From Mycolicibacterium holsaticum DSM 44478 = JCM 12374 (GTDB lineage Bacteria > Actinomycetota > Actinomycetes > Mycobacteriales > Mycobacteriaceae), in NCBI RefSeq assembly GCF_019645835.1, contig NZ_CP080998.1, forward strand, positions 3,782,001-3,846,000: a stretch of 64,000 bases of DNA, written 5' to 3'. Position 1 is the stretch's first letter; every line of letters starts with the position of its first letter. The notes beneath the pieces were generated by a model. That model saw only the letters and a program-made list of their open reading frames with translations. It had not been told where the DNA came from and searched no databases. The position numbers and the translations under genes are program-made. This document shows positions 1-8,084 of this stretch, piece after piece.

Positions 1-293
1 TTGTCAACCCACTGGTTGATCTGACTATGGTTGGCGCACAGCACTTCCCACACCGATCCGTGCCCTTGCGGCCGGTCCGGGCGCACCACGGTGACCACCG
101 CGCCGATCAACGCGTCATCGAGCTGATCGACCCCACCGGCCCGGTCCAAGCCAGCAGCCACCGCGGCCTCGACATAGCGCCGCGCAGTTTTGCGATCCAC
201 CCCAGCCTGGCTGGCCACCACCCGCAGTCCGTGGCCAGCCAGCCACGTCCGAAGCACTTCACGAATCTCGACCACAGAAACCTCCCGAAACAT
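1..293 (-). CDS. IS21-family transposase (IstA-like), N-terminal part
   Basis: Read on the minus strand from ATG at 293, the frame stays open to the window edge, so only about 97 N-terminal residues are visible. It begins MFREVSVVEIREVLRTWL and continues with a helix-turn-helix-like stretch (ASQAGVDRKTARRYVEAA, about residues 28-45), which is the typical DNA-binding start of IS21 IstA transposases. The DDE catalytic core and the IstB ATPase would lie outside the window. Family assignment comes from the N-terminal pattern only. The gene may be intact beyond the edge; that cannot be judged here. Confidence 0.75.
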   Translation of the reverse strand, partial: MFREVSVVEIREVLRTWLAGHGLRVVASQAGVDRKTARRYVEAAVAAGLDRAGGVDQLDDALIGAVVTVVRPDRPQGHGSVWEVLCANHSQINQWVD

Positions 294-410
294 CCGCGGA
301 CCCCTTCACATGACTTCGATGTGAAGCGATCCGATCCAGCTATCGAGCGGCCCCCGACGCGACACGCCGGTGGTCCCATAACTGGCAATCAGGTGGTCCC
401 ATGACCGTGG
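294..410. mobile_element. Outer end of the IS21-like element with internal terminal repeats
   Basis: This non-coding stretch lies between the transposase start and the next gene. It contains the 11-mer GGTGGTCCCAT twice in the same orientation, at 369-379 and 392-402, 23 bp apart. Repeated short boxes near each end are characteristic of IS21 elements, where they bind transposase. The exact outer boundary (about 403-412) is inferred, because the other end of the element is outside the window and no target duplication can be compared. Confidence 0.5.
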
Positions 411-419
411 CGCTTTCAC

Positions 420-884
420 TTGAAGGCGTATGCCGTCGCCATAGCCCTTACTGTGACAGGTTGCTTCAACGCTCAGGACGCTATCGAGAGCGGCGTAGAT
501 CAAGCCATCGACGATGCCAAGGGCTCGCAGTCGTCCGCCGCGCCGACGACCACCGCAGCGCCGAATTCCTCGTCCTACTTCTCGACCGTCTCCCTGCCGT
601 CCTACCTGACTAAGAAGGGTTGGGAGGACGACGTCGAAGTGTGGGGTGCCACAGTCGACATTTCCGACGCCTCGGCACACTGGGCGCAGCTGAAAAGCGA
701 TATGGCGCATTTGTTTAAGCCGGGACAGCCTCGCCGAGACTGGAGATGGTGTCCCAGTTCGACTGAGTCTGAATTCAGATGGCAGATCCCGCAAGACGGC
801 AGTGTGACCTACATCCAGATGTTGCAGTCGTACCAATACACTTACGTAAAGTTCGGAAACGACTCGACCGACCCTGAGTGCTAG
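420..884 (+). CDS. Putative lipoprotein of unknown function, 5' end abutting the IS
   Basis: The 154-residue product begins with a short hydrophobic signal ending in a lipobox (VTGC, Cys15), followed by an Ala/Thr/Ser/Pro-rich linker (about residues 36-52) and a small soluble domain with several Trp and Tyr and two further Cys. This predicts a membrane-anchored exported lipoprotein. The only available start is TTG at 420, about 10 bp from the inferred IS21 end, and I see no clear ribosome binding site. The original start and promoter may therefore have been removed by the insertion. I do not recognise the family. Whether it is still expressed is uncertain. Confidence 0.55.
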   Translation: MKAYAVAIALTVTGCFNAQDAIESGVDQAIDDAKGSQSSAAPTTTAAPNSSSYFSTVSLPSYLTKKGWEDDVEVWGATVDISDASAHWAQLKSDMAHLFKPGQPRRDWRWCPSSTESEFRWQIPQDGSVTYIQMLQSYQYTYVKFGNDSTDPEC

Positions 885-1360
885 GGGCTCGGCGTTTCAT
901 TCCCTCCGACGCCGCGCCTTGGTTGTCTCCCAGCATGCAATTGCAGGTGCACAAAGCACGGGTGACGTTGGCTAGGGGTCGCCGCACCCATGCGCCACGC
1001 AAGCGCACCCCGCACCGACCTCGGGATAGGCCCGATGCGCGGTATAGCGTGTCCTCGGTCAGCTCGCCGCAGTCGTCGGACCACGGTCCGCCAGTTTCGG
1101 ATTCATCGTCAGCGCCTTGTCGATGTTGTCGGGCTTCATCCGGCCATCAGGCCCGGTCAGCGGCAGGCAGTCGAATGCCGATCATCCGACTCCTCCATCC
1201 GTTGTGGACAACTCGCGCCTGGGGCAGGTGCGGGCGCGGTGTCGGTCGCGGTTTGCGTGCTGGTGTTCTTGAACGTCGCCAGGCGGCCCGCACGTCGTCG
1301 TCGGCGCCGGGGATTATGCCCGTGTTCAGCTGTGACTCAGCCGGTCGACGGAGTGGTGAC
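885..1360. other. Intergenic stretch with possible decayed coding sequence
   Basis: No convincing gene is visible in these 476 bases. On the minus strand around 1070-1185, one frame reads a protein-like segment (AFDCLPLTGPDGRMKPDNID and on to a stop) that is closed upstream by a stop codon and not continued in any frame. This suggests the remnant of a small exported protein. It is a weak impression only. Confidence 0.25.
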
Positions 1361-1387
1361 ACAAGAAAGGCCCCGCCTTCGGGGCCT
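1361..1387 (-). terminator. Rho-independent terminator of ssrA
   Basis: On the minus strand the sequence AGGCCCC-GAAG-CGGGGCCT type stem-loop (1368-1387) is followed directly by TTTCTT. It starts about 18 bases past the mature 3' end of tmRNA, where its terminator is expected. Confidence 0.85.
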
Positions 1388-1404
1388 GACCTGCTGTTCT
1401 GTTG

Positions 1405-1769
1405 TGGAGCTGCCGGGAATCGAACCCGGGTCCTACGGTGTTCCCTCAAGGCTTCTCCGTGCGCAGTTCGCTATGTCTCTACTTGGATCTCTCGGTCACG
1501 CGAACAAGCCGAGATGACGATCCCAGTCGCTGTTGGTGTCCCGATGAGTCCCGCGACCGGACTCACCGGTGGATCCCTCTAGCTGATGCCAGACACCGGG
1601 TCGAGGGCTCTCCCGGGCTGACAGACTAGCTGTCGCTTAGGCAGCGAGAGCGTAGTCGCGCTGATTGGAATCGGCGCTTAATTGGTTGCAACGACGCTTA
1701 CGGTGGTCTCTTGCCTGCACCGGCACGCTTCCCTTGATTCGACACTCGAAGTCGAAACCGTTCAGCCCC
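1405..1769 (-). ncRNA. ssrA: tmRNA (transfer-messenger RNA)
   Basis: tmRNA rescues stalled ribosomes together with SmpB and adds a degradation tag. The 5' end (GGGGCUG, from 1769) pairs with the 3' acceptor strand (CAGCUCC, next to 1405). The T-arm GGGTTCGATTCCC is present just inside the 3' end. The tag frame lies at 1637-1675 and encodes ADSNQRDYALAA then TAA, close to the known mycobacterial tag. The length is 365 nt without CCA; the genomic sequence after the discriminator A reads CAACA, so CCA must be added after transcription. A terminator follows. Unusually, smpB is about 3.8 kb away rather than adjacent, separated by an IS110 element and two genes. Confidence 0.95.
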
Positions 1770-1885
1770 TGTGTAGTTGTCGAAACATCACCCCGCCATC
1801 TCGGCAGGACTGTTCATGATACGCCCTGATCAACGACGCACTCCACCGATATCTTCCCGGCTGGCTGGTTACCGCACCAGAGGCG

Positions 1886-2728
1886 TCAGATCACGTAGTT
1901 GAGGTGCTCGACGATCCGCCGGCCGACGGCCACGTCTCCGCCGTAGGTGACGGCGTCGTGGTCCAACGGGGTGCGCCCGCCCGCCAGCCGGGTGAACAGC
2001 AGCCCGTCGAGCCGGATCGTCGAGGTGGGCTGCTCGTCGCCGAAGTCGTCGACCACCTGTGCCCGGCCCGTGACCGCCACGTTGATCGTGCGGGCCAGCG
2101 GCCCGGTCAGCTCGATCGACACCCACGACCCGTCGGGCGCGCCGCCCAGTTTGCCGACAACGAAGCCCATGCTGGCCGACATCTCATCCAGCGCCAGGTC
2201 GGCCGCGGGTCCGGTCAGCTCCTCGTTGCTCGCGGGTTGTCCGACCGCGTCGCGGATGTCGTGTTCGTGCATCCAGCAGTCGAACACCCGCACCCGCATG
2301 AAACGCCCGTAGCTGTCCGGGCCGGCCGGTGTCATGGTGGCGGCGTTCCAGTCGTCGTCGGAGAGCGCCGTCAGCGCCTCGCGTCGGTCGGCCGTGACCG
2401 CGCGGAACTCCTCGAGCAGCTGCCCGGGGCTGATCCGGCGCATGTCGCGCACCCAGCGTTCGTTCATCGCCCCGATGTCGTTGCGCACATGGGTCAGCGT
2501 CGAGACGTCGACATCGGTCTCCGGTGTGGGCAGTCCGCGCAACATCGACTCGGTGCCGACCATGTGCGCGGTGACGTCATGCACGGTCCACCCGGGCAGC
2601 GCTGTCGGCGCCTGCCACTGCGGGTCGTCCAGACCCGCGGCGAGCGCGGCGATGTCGTCCCACACCGCGAACAGCCCGGCTAGTACGGTGGATTTGTCGA
2701 GGATGGTCACGGGACGCGAGGTGTTCAC
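1886..2728 (-). CDS. Maleylpyruvate isomerase / mycothiol-dependent enzyme family protein
   Basis: The 280-residue protein matches the DinB-like MDMPI family of actinobacterial mycothiol-dependent enzymes. The N-terminal four-helix part contains PGWTVHDVTAHMVG (about residues 45-58) and, later, DCWMHEHDIRD. The His/Glu residues in these segments would bind the divalent metal that activates mycothiol. The C-terminal half is a small alpha/beta domain typical of the family. The substrate cannot be inferred. I chose GTG at 2728, because upstream sequence in this frame runs into repeat DNA and the adjacent gene. It stands alone on the minus strand between ssrA and the thioesterase gene. Confidence 0.8.
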   Translation of the reverse strand: MNTSRPVTILDKSTVLAGLFAVWDDIAALAAGLDDPQWQAPTALPGWTVHDVTAHMVGTESMLRGLPTPETDVDVSTLTHVRNDIGAMNERWVRDMRRISPGQLLEEFRAVTADRREALTALSDDDWNAATMTPAGPDSYGRFMRVRVFDCWMHEHDIRDAVGQPASNEELTGPAADLALDEMSASMGFVVGKLGGAPDGSWVSIELTGPLARTINVAVTGRAQVVDDFGDEQPTSTIRLDGLLFTRLAGGRTPLDHDAVTYGGDVAVGRRIVEHLNYVI

Positions 2729-2740
2729 GGGGCAAAACGT

Positions 2741-2840
2741 AGCGCTGTCCATCGGTGAGCGTGCGCAAAATGCCGCTGCTGCCCGGCGTGTCGCCCTCTG
2801 GGCCCACCGCGAAGCGAGGGGACCGCGCACTTCGCGCGCC
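2741..2840. repeat. Dispersed palindromic repeat, copy 1
   Basis: Bases 2741-2796 match 3787-3842 at 53 of 56 positions. The element starts with GAGCGTGCGC (2757-2766) and has the inverse GCGCAC at 2825-2830. Its second half (GGGCCCACCGCGAAGCG, from about 2800) recurs in the copy at 61161-61237. The arrangement of short terminal inverted repeats around about 70 bp suggests a REP- or MITE-like element rather than coding sequence. Confidence 0.65.
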
Positions 2841-2853
2841 AAGGAGGTGCTGG

Positions 2854-3675
2854 TCAGCGAGACGGCGGAGCGAATCCGGACTGTGCCACCGACACGGAGA
2901 TGCTGCTGCCGATCTCGCCGTTCTCGTCGAAAATGACCGCCGAACCGGTCGCGATACCGTCCTGGGTCGAATGGCTCTGCGATGCCAACCCGATCACCGA
3001 CCCCGCCGGCAAGCGGCTCAGCGTGAGGGTGTAGTCGGCGTTGATGAACTTCAAACCCTCCGAGCTCCAATTGACGAGCGACGCAGTCACATCCGCGGCC
3101 ATCGCTACACGGGTGAAGGGGGTCAGCGGCTCGTCGTCGAACAGCGGTTTCACCATTTTCAACCACGTGTACTTCGGACCGCCCTCCCCCGGCCAGGTTT
3201 CGTCGGGATTTTGTACCGACAACCCCCAGCCGTAGGTGCGAAGGAACAGCGGGTTGTCAGTCGGTCCCGATTGCGTTGGAATCGGCGGCATTTCGATTTG
3301 CGGCGACCAGATCTTTCCGGTCGGCTGCTCGCCGCGACGCAGGAACAGACCACTCGCCTGGGCAACGACCTTCTCGTCTTGGCGAAGAACCGCTTCGACG
3401 AGACGCAGACGCTTTCCGCTACGGATCTCGCGGGTCTGTAGCTCGACGGGCGCGATGGCCGCCGGCCTGGGCAGGTCGACCGTCAACCGCGCGGGCAAAA
3501 AGTCCGGGTCGTCGACAACCTGTTCGACGGCCCACCCCAACAGGCCGCCGACCACGTGACCGCTGATGAGCGGACCCCAGCCGCCCCTGGCGATCGGTCG
3601 CGGGTGAAAGCTCTCACCGCGACGTTCGAAAAACGCGGGGGTAAGCATCTCGGCCGAACTCGTCGCTTCTGTCAA
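2854..3675 (-). CDS. Acyl-CoA thioesterase family protein (double hot-dog)
   Basis: The 273-residue product resembles actinobacterial acyl-CoA thioesterases with two tandem hot-dog folds, which hydrolyse acyl-CoA to free acid and CoA in the cytoplasm. The first half contains the HPRPIARGGWGPLISGHVVG segment (about residues 24-43) typical of the family's N-terminal hot-dog. The second half repeats the fold. I start at TTG 3675, because AGGAG lies 8 bases upstream and no in-frame ATG gives a complete first domain. The gene lies between two copies of the dispersed repeat. Substrate chain length is unknown. Confidence 0.7.
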   Translation of the reverse strand: MTEATSSAEMLTPAFFERRGESFHPRPIARGGWGPLISGHVVGGLLGWAVEQVVDDPDFLPARLTVDLPRPAAIAPVELQTREIRSGKRLRLVEAVLRQDEKVVAQASGLFLRRGEQPTGKIWSPQIEMPPIPTQSGPTDNPLFLRTYGWGLSVQNPDETWPGEGGPKYTWLKMVKPLFDDEPLTPFTRVAMAADVTASLVNWSSEGLKFINADYTLTLSRLPAGSVIGLASQSHSTQDGIATGSAVIFDENGEIGSSISVSVAQSGFAPPSR

Positions 3676-3786
3676 CGATGGCGCTCCTACAATTCGACCG
3701 GCTAACTAATCGTCATCAGTATCACCTAACCCTTGCGGCGGTCGGCGGGCTGCCCTCCTGGCCCCCGTCGGCCTCAGACACGCGGC

Positions 3787-3842
3787 AGCGCTGACCATCG
3801 GTGAGCGTGCGCAAAATGCCGCTGCTGCCCGGCATGTTGCCC
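3787..3842. repeat. Dispersed palindromic repeat, copy 2, truncated by IS110
   Basis: These 56 bases match copy 1 (2741-2796) with three differences, then similarity stops abruptly at 3842. The missing right end may be at 5507-5515 (CGCACGCTC), on the far side of the IS110 element, as expected if the element inserted into the repeat. Confidence 0.6.
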
Positions 3843-4062
3843 GCAGACACCTTCGTAAGTGGTTTTTGTCAAGGGGGTTGGGGGCCTGCCCCGGGTCCTG
3901 GTCTCTACGTAGTTCGTCAAGCGGGTTGGTACCCAACTGCGTGCAACCGAGTTTGGTCAGGACGGGGCGGGGCCTGCTCATGGTGTTTGGCGAGGTCACC
4001 GTGCGTGGTGCCTCAGGCACGCGTGGAGCTTGGCCCAACTGTGTTTATTCGAGTGGCTTTGC
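3843..4062 (-). mobile_element. Non-coding 3' end of the IS110 element (possible bridge RNA region)
   Basis: About 220 bases separate the transposase stop from the broken repeat. The sequence has several short self-complementary GC stretches (for example around 3885-3905 and 4010-4025) and no credible gene. IS110-family elements carry a structured non-coding RNA in one of their non-coding ends, on the 3' side in the IS1111 subgroup. The long 3' flank here compared with a short 5' flank fits the latter. No RNA fold was computed, so this is an inference from layout. Confidence 0.4.
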
Positions 4063-5400
4063 TCAGGCGGCTGTGGGCACCACCTCCGCGCCGGCGATAG
4101 CGGCATCCCAGCTCACCTGTTTGGTGACGACGACATGGATCCAGCGCAATAGCGCGGCGGCGATAGCGGCGCGAGCTTGCCCGTCGGTGAGCTGATTATG
4201 TTGGCGCCCAGTCAAATACCGGTAACGCGCGGCCATCGCCGGGTTATGGTGCAACGCCCCCCAGGTCGCACGCCAGGCGGCCAGCCGCAGCCCGGGCCGG
4301 CCCCGCCGCGAAATCCGTGCCCGGCCCTGAAACGTGCCGCTGTTGTTGTCGCGTGGGCACAGCCCGGCGTGTTTGACCAGCGCGCGAGGACTGTCAAAAC
4401 GGGCGGGGTCACCGGTTTCAGCCAAGATCGCCGCCGCCCCGACCGCGCTCAGACCAGCGATGCTGGTGAGCAGCTGGGTCAATTCCAGCTCGTCGAGCAC
4501 CTCGACCATGCGCTCTTCGACCTGCACCCGCCGGGCCCTCGTCAAGCGCCAGTCACCCAATACCCAGCGGGCGCGCTCCAGGGCCCCGCGGCGCTGGGCC
4601 ATCACCCCGGTGGGGTCGACCAGCGCGACAAATACCGCCTCGATGATGGCGCGTCGGCGCCGCGATCCACCCCAGCGCGGCAGCTCACGCCCGACCGCGG
4701 CCTCAAACCGCGCCAGCCCCCCTTTGTTGAGCCGTTCTGGGCGGCCATCACAGCGATCCAGCACCACCGCCAGCGCCGCACACCAGTTCGCGGAATCAAA
4801 CGGCGAAGCGGCCGCCTCCAGCACGCCGGGCCAGGCGCACTCCAGCAGATCGCGCAGCTGCTGGATACAGGCGGCGGCCTCAGTGACCAGCCGCGCCCGG
4901 CGCGCTCCCAGTTGGCGCAGCCGCGCCCAGGTTTCCTCAGCACGCTCAGGGCGATAGCAGTGCAGTTGGGCCACCAGCCGCGCGATCAACATCGCGTCCT
5001 TGTCATCGCTTTTATCGCGGGTGTAATCCTCGGCCTCCCGAGCCTTGCCCACCAGCATCGGATTGACACACATCAACGTCATATCCCGCTGGGCGGCAAG
5101 CTCATTAAGTACCATCCACCGGTGCCCGGTCGGCTCACACCCCACCGTCACACCAGCAAAACCATACTTAGCGGCCTGTCTGTGCACCCAGTCCAGCACC
5201 GGGCCCATATCCCAGGCCCGCACCCGCACTGTCGTGCGGGCCAGCACCTGCGAATCATGATCACAAACCACCACTGCCTGCTTCTTATCAGCCAGGTCAA
5301 TGCCCACGATCGCGTGATCGGCCGGCACCAGTCGCCGCAACGCAGCTAACCTGGTATTACGACGCTTGTCACCGCGCGACAAACGATTACTCTTGGCCAT
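4063..5400 (-). CDS. IS110-family transposase (DEDD recombinase)
   Basis: The 445-residue protein has the two-domain plan of IS110 transposases. The N-terminal RuvC-like DEDD domain shows Asp35 in GIDLADKK, Glu89 in GCEPTGH and the acidic group SDDKD (131-135). The C-terminal Tnp domain has the helix-hairpin-helix segment IAGLSAVGAAAILAETGD and the conserved Ser in ISRRGRPGLR. ATG at 5400 is preceded by AAGGAGGACGTC, a strong ribosome binding site, which decides this start over the longer frame to 5511. The frame is intact and the enzyme is probably active. It inserts between smpB and the thioesterase gene on the same strand. Confidence 0.92.
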   Translation of the reverse strand: MAKSNRLSRGDKRRNTRLAALRRLVPADHAIVGIDLADKKQAVVVCDHDSQVLARTTVRVRAWDMGPVLDWVHRQAAKYGFAGVTVGCEPTGHRWMVLNELAAQRDMTLMCVNPMLVGKAREAEDYTRDKSDDKDAMLIARLVAQLHCYRPERAEETWARLRQLGARRARLVTEAAACIQQLRDLLECAWPGVLEAAASPFDSANWCAALAVVLDRCDGRPERLNKGGLARFEAAVGRELPRWGGSRRRRAIIEAVFVALVDPTGVMAQRRGALERARWVLGDWRLTRARRVQVEERMVEVLDELELTQLLTSIAGLSAVGAAAILAETGDPARFDSPRALVKHAGLCPRDNNSGTFQGRARISRRGRPGLRLAAWRATWGALHHNPAMAARYRYLTGRQHNQLTDGQARAAIAAALLRWIHVVVTKQVSWDAAIAGAEVVPTAA

Positions 5401-5535
5401 GACGTCCTCCTTGGTGTCTTTGGGACTAGAACCCGTCAACGACATCAGGAGGACGTCTTCAATTTCTTCAAATTCTCCAACAACACGCGACATAGCTCTC
5501 TTACTACGCACGCTCGCGCCAGAAGCGAAAGAGAG
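5401..5535 (-). mobile_element. 5' flank of the IS110 element and smpB 3' end
   Basis: This short non-coding stretch holds the transposase ribosome binding site, the inferred outer end of the IS (about 5500) and a remnant CGCACGCTC (5507-5515) that matches the right end of the dispersed repeat. An inverted pair CTCTCTT / AAAGAGAG spans about 5496-5534 just past the smpB stop and could form a hairpin. The exact IS boundary cannot be fixed from one copy. Confidence 0.4.
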
Positions 5536-6030
5536 TTAGGTCATGCCTTTGGCGCGGCGACCCAGTTCGCGGATGATCTCCCGGTCCGCGTCGCGACGGG
5601 CCAAGTCCTGGCGCTTGTCGCGGGCCTCCTTGCCGCGCGCCAACGCCAGTTCCACTTTCACCTTGCCGTCGGAGAAATACAGCGACAACGGCACCAACGT
5701 GAGGTTGCCGTCACGGATCCGCCCGATCAGCCGGTCGATCTCTCTGCGGTGCATCAGCAGTTTGCGGTTGCGCCGCGGCGTGTGGTTGGTCCAGCTGCCG
5801 TGGTGATATTCGGGGATGTGCAGGTTGCGCAACCACACCTCGCCGTCGTCGACGGTGGCGAACGCGTCGGCGAGCGACGCCTGCCCCTCACGCAGGCTCT
5901 TCACCTCGGTGCCGACCAGTTGGATCCCGGCCTCGAAGGTTTCCAGTATCGAATAGTTGTGGCGCGCTTTACGGTTCGTCGCGACAACCTTGTTGTTGCT
6001 GGACCTGGACGGGTCGGCTTTCTTGGCCAT
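5536..6030 (-). CDS. smpB: SsrA-binding protein SmpB
   Basis: SmpB binds tmRNA and delivers it to stalled ribosomes, taking the place of the codon-anticodon stem. The 164-residue product shows family hallmarks: [18 protein letters not shown] near residue 18, [14 protein letters not shown], the NLHIPEY segment, and a basic C-terminal tail ([20 protein letters not shown]) that enters the mRNA channel. ATG at 6030 lies one base after the ftsX stop codon, showing translational coupling in ftsE-ftsX-smpB as in M. tuberculosis Rv3102c-Rv3100c. Its usual neighbour ssrA has been pushed away by the IS110 element and two genes. Confidence 0.97.
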   Translation of the reverse strand: MAKKADPSRSSNNKVVATNRKARHNYSILETFEAGIQLVGTEVKSLREGQASLADAFATVDDGEVWLRNLHIPEYHHGSWTNHTPRRNRKLLMHRREIDRLIGRIRDGNLTLVPLSLYFSDGKVKVELALARGKEARDKRQDLARRDADREIIRELGRRAKGMT

Positions 6031-6031
6031 G

Positions 6032-6928
6032 TCAGCGCCGGATGTAGAGGCGCAGCGTGACGTAGGCGGTGACACCCGACATCGCCAACCCCAGGAACAA
6101 CATGAACGGCGCGCTGAAGTACAGCACGTCGGCGTAGTCGACCTTCGCGATGAGGTTGGCTTGATAGAACTGGTTGAGTGCGTTTTCCAGGAACAACGCC
6201 CGCACCAGTATCAGCCCGACGATCGCGATGACCACGCCGATGAACGCGGCCAGCATCGCCTCCACCAGGAACGGCAGCTGGGTGTACCAGCGGCTCGCAC
6301 CGACCAGTCGCATGATGCCGATCTCGGTGCGACGGGTGTACGCCGCGACTTGGACCATGTTGGCGATCAGCAGCACGGCGCCCACCGCCTGCACCAACGC
6401 GATGGCGAACGCGGCGTTGCTGATGCCGTCGAGCACCGCGAACAGCCGGTCGATCAAGTCCTTCTGGTTAAGCACGTTGAGCACGCCGGGTTGGCCGACC
6501 ATCGCTTCGTCGAATTCGGTGTGCTGTTCGGGATCCTCCAGCTTGACGATGAACGACGCCGGAAACGCGTCGCGGCCGGCGACGTCCTTGTACTGCGGGA
6601 ACTTCTTGATGGCGTCGTCGTAGGCCTGGTCACGGTTGAGAAACCGCACCGAGCGCACGTCGTCCCTGTTCTCGATCTGCTCGCGCAGCGCCTTGCAGGG
6701 GTCGGCGTCGCAGGTCGGGTCGTTGGCCGAGACGTCGTTGGTCAAAAAGACCTGGCTCTCCACCCGGTCGAGATAGATGTCGCGCGACTGGTCGGCCAGC
6801 CGCAGCACCAGCAGGCCGCCACCGAACAGGCCGATCGAGATGGCGGTGGTCAGGATCATCGCCACCGTCATGGTGACGTTGCGACGAAATCCGGTGAGGA
6901 CCTCGTTGATCAGGAAGCCGAAGCGCAC
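6032..6928 (-). CDS. ftsX: Cell division protein FtsX
   Basis: FtsX is the membrane partner of FtsE. The FtsEX complex couples ATP hydrolysis to activation of peptidoglycan hydrolases at the septum (RipC in mycobacteria). The 298-residue protein has a first membrane helix at about residues 18-42, a large extracellular domain at about 45-175 containing two Cys (CDADPC) typical of the mycobacterial form, and three further helices near 175-205, 222-250 and 265-290. The start overlaps the ftsE stop at 6928, and smpB follows after one base, so these genes are co-translated. Confidence 0.97.
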   Translation of the reverse strand: MRFGFLINEVLTGFRRNVTMTVAMILTTAISIGLFGGGLLVLRLADQSRDIYLDRVESQVFLTNDVSANDPTCDADPCKALREQIENRDDVRSVRFLNRDQAYDDAIKKFPQYKDVAGRDAFPASFIVKLEDPEQHTEFDEAMVGQPGVLNVLNQKDLIDRLFAVLDGISNAAFAIALVQAVGAVLLIANMVQVAAYTRRTEIGIMRLVGASRWYTQLPFLVEAMLAAFIGVVIAIVGLILVRALFLENALNQFYQANLIAKVDYADVLYFSAPFMLFLGLAMSGVTAYVTLRLYIRR

Positions 6929-7617
6929 TAGCGGTCCATTCCGTAGACGCCGCGCTGCTCGTCACGAACCAGCCTGCCGAGTTCGAGTTCGACGACGCGC
7001 TGACGCATCGAGTCGACGATGTGATGATCGTGGGTAGCCATCAGCACCGTCGTGCCCGTGCGGTTGATGCGCTCAAGCAGATCCATGATGTCCTTACTGG
7101 TCTCGGGGTCGAGGTTGCCGGTCGGCTCGTCGGCCAGCAGGACCAGCGGCCGGTTGACGAACGCCCTGGCGATCGCCACACGTTGCTGCTCGCCGCCGGA
7201 CAGTTCGGCCGGCAGCCGGTTGGCCTTGCCCGACAGTCCAACCATCTCCAGCACGTCGGGCACCACCCGGTTGATCACCTCGGCGCGCTTACCGATCACC
7301 TCCAGCGCAAACGCGACATTCTCGAACACGGTCTTCTGCTGCAGCAGCCGGAAGTCCTGGAAAACGCAGCCGATCACCTGGCGCAGGCCGGGGATGTGAC
7401 GGCCGGGAAGCTTGTTGACGTGGAATTTCGAGACGCGGATGTCGCCGGTGGTCGGCGTCTCCTCCCCCAGCAGCAGCCGCATGAACGTCGACTTGCCCGA
7501 TCCCGACGGTCCGATCAAAAAGACGAACTCGCCTTTCTCGATCTTGACCGAGATGTTGTCGAGCGCAGGGCGCGCCGACGACTTGTACTGCTTGGAGACT
7601 CGATCCAGGGTGATCAC
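6928..7617 (-). CDS. ftsE: Cell division ATP-binding protein FtsE
   Basis: FtsE is the cytoplasmic ABC ATPase of FtsEX. The 229-residue sequence has Walker A GPSGSGKS (36-43), a Q-loop in CVFQDFRLL, signature LSGGEQQR (139-146), Walker [14 protein letters not shown] (158-170) and the H-loop His at 196. I start at GTG 7617, which gives the conserved [11 protein letters not shown] opening; the longer open frame upstream is the wrong frame of the next gene. It is followed with a one-base overlap by ftsX. Length and sequence are normal for mycobacteria. Confidence 0.97.
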   Translation of the reverse strand: MITLDRVSKQYKSSARPALDNISVKIEKGEFVFLIGPSGSGKSTFMRLLLGEETPTTGDIRVSKFHVNKLPGRHIPGLRQVIGCVFQDFRLLQQKTVFENVAFALEVIGKRAEVINRVVPDVLEMVGLSGKANRLPAELSGGEQQRVAIARAFVNRPLVLLADEPTGNLDPETSKDIMDLLERINRTGTTVLMATHDHHIVDSMRQRVVELELGRLVRDEQRGVYGMDR

Positions 7618-7637
7618 GGGTGGCCAGTGTAGCGGGA

Positions 7638-8084
7638 CTAGCTGGGCGGAGCCGTCGTCGTCACCGGCGGCCCGAAGGGCGCGAACGGCGCAGAGGTTTC
7701 CGGCGGCGGCTCGACGGTCTCGGTCTGCGGGGCCAGCGGACCCGGACCGTCGGGATCCTCCACCGTCGTGGTCGGGGTGACTTCGGTAGGCGACGTCGGC
7801 GGCGCCGTGGTGGTGGTGGTCGTCGGGGTCGTCGTGGTCGTGGTCGTCGGGTACGACGGTTCGACCGGCCGGCGCACGTTCGTGCGCGGCACCCACGTGT
7901 AGTTGGGGTCGGGAACAAAACCCGGCGGCACGAACTGCGTCGCCGGCACCGGTGGCTCCGGCTTCGGCTCGTAGGTCTGCTGCAGCCACAGCACCGCGAC
8001 GAACGCGGCGATCAGCGCGAGCGTCGACGTGCGGATCCGCCCACCGAACAGGTGGCTCGGAATGGTAAATCTGCGCTCAGCCAT
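7638..8084 (-). CDS. Pro/Thr-rich single-pass membrane protein (Rv3103c-like)
   Basis: The 148-residue protein has one membrane helix ([14 protein letters not shown], about residues 20-34) followed by an extended outside region rich in Pro and Thr, including long runs of Thr. Its position between mscS and ftsE matches the Pro-rich Rv3103c of M. tuberculosis. ATG at 8084 overlaps the upstream stop by 8 bases, so it is translationally coupled. The Pro/Thr tail looks like a cell-wall-spanning stalk. Function is unknown; the conserved place next to ftsEX suggests an envelope role. Confidence 0.8.
   Translation of the reverse strand: MAERRFTIPSHLFGGRIRTSTLALIAAFVAVLWLQQTYEPKPEPPVPATQFVPPGFVPDPNYTWVPRTNVRRPVEPSYPTTTTTTTPTTTTTTAPPTSPTEVTPTTTVEDPDGPGPLAPQTETVEPPPETSAPFAPFGPPVTTTAPPS

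Noticed and set aside
1770..1885. Promoter boxes for ssrA
   Set aside because: TATCAT and TTGATC are present on the minus strand but spaced too closely to form a normal -10/-35 pair.
3706..4038. Minus-strand 110-codon frame between the thioesterase gene and IS110
   Set aside because: It crosses the repeat and IS end and shows no protein-like pattern.
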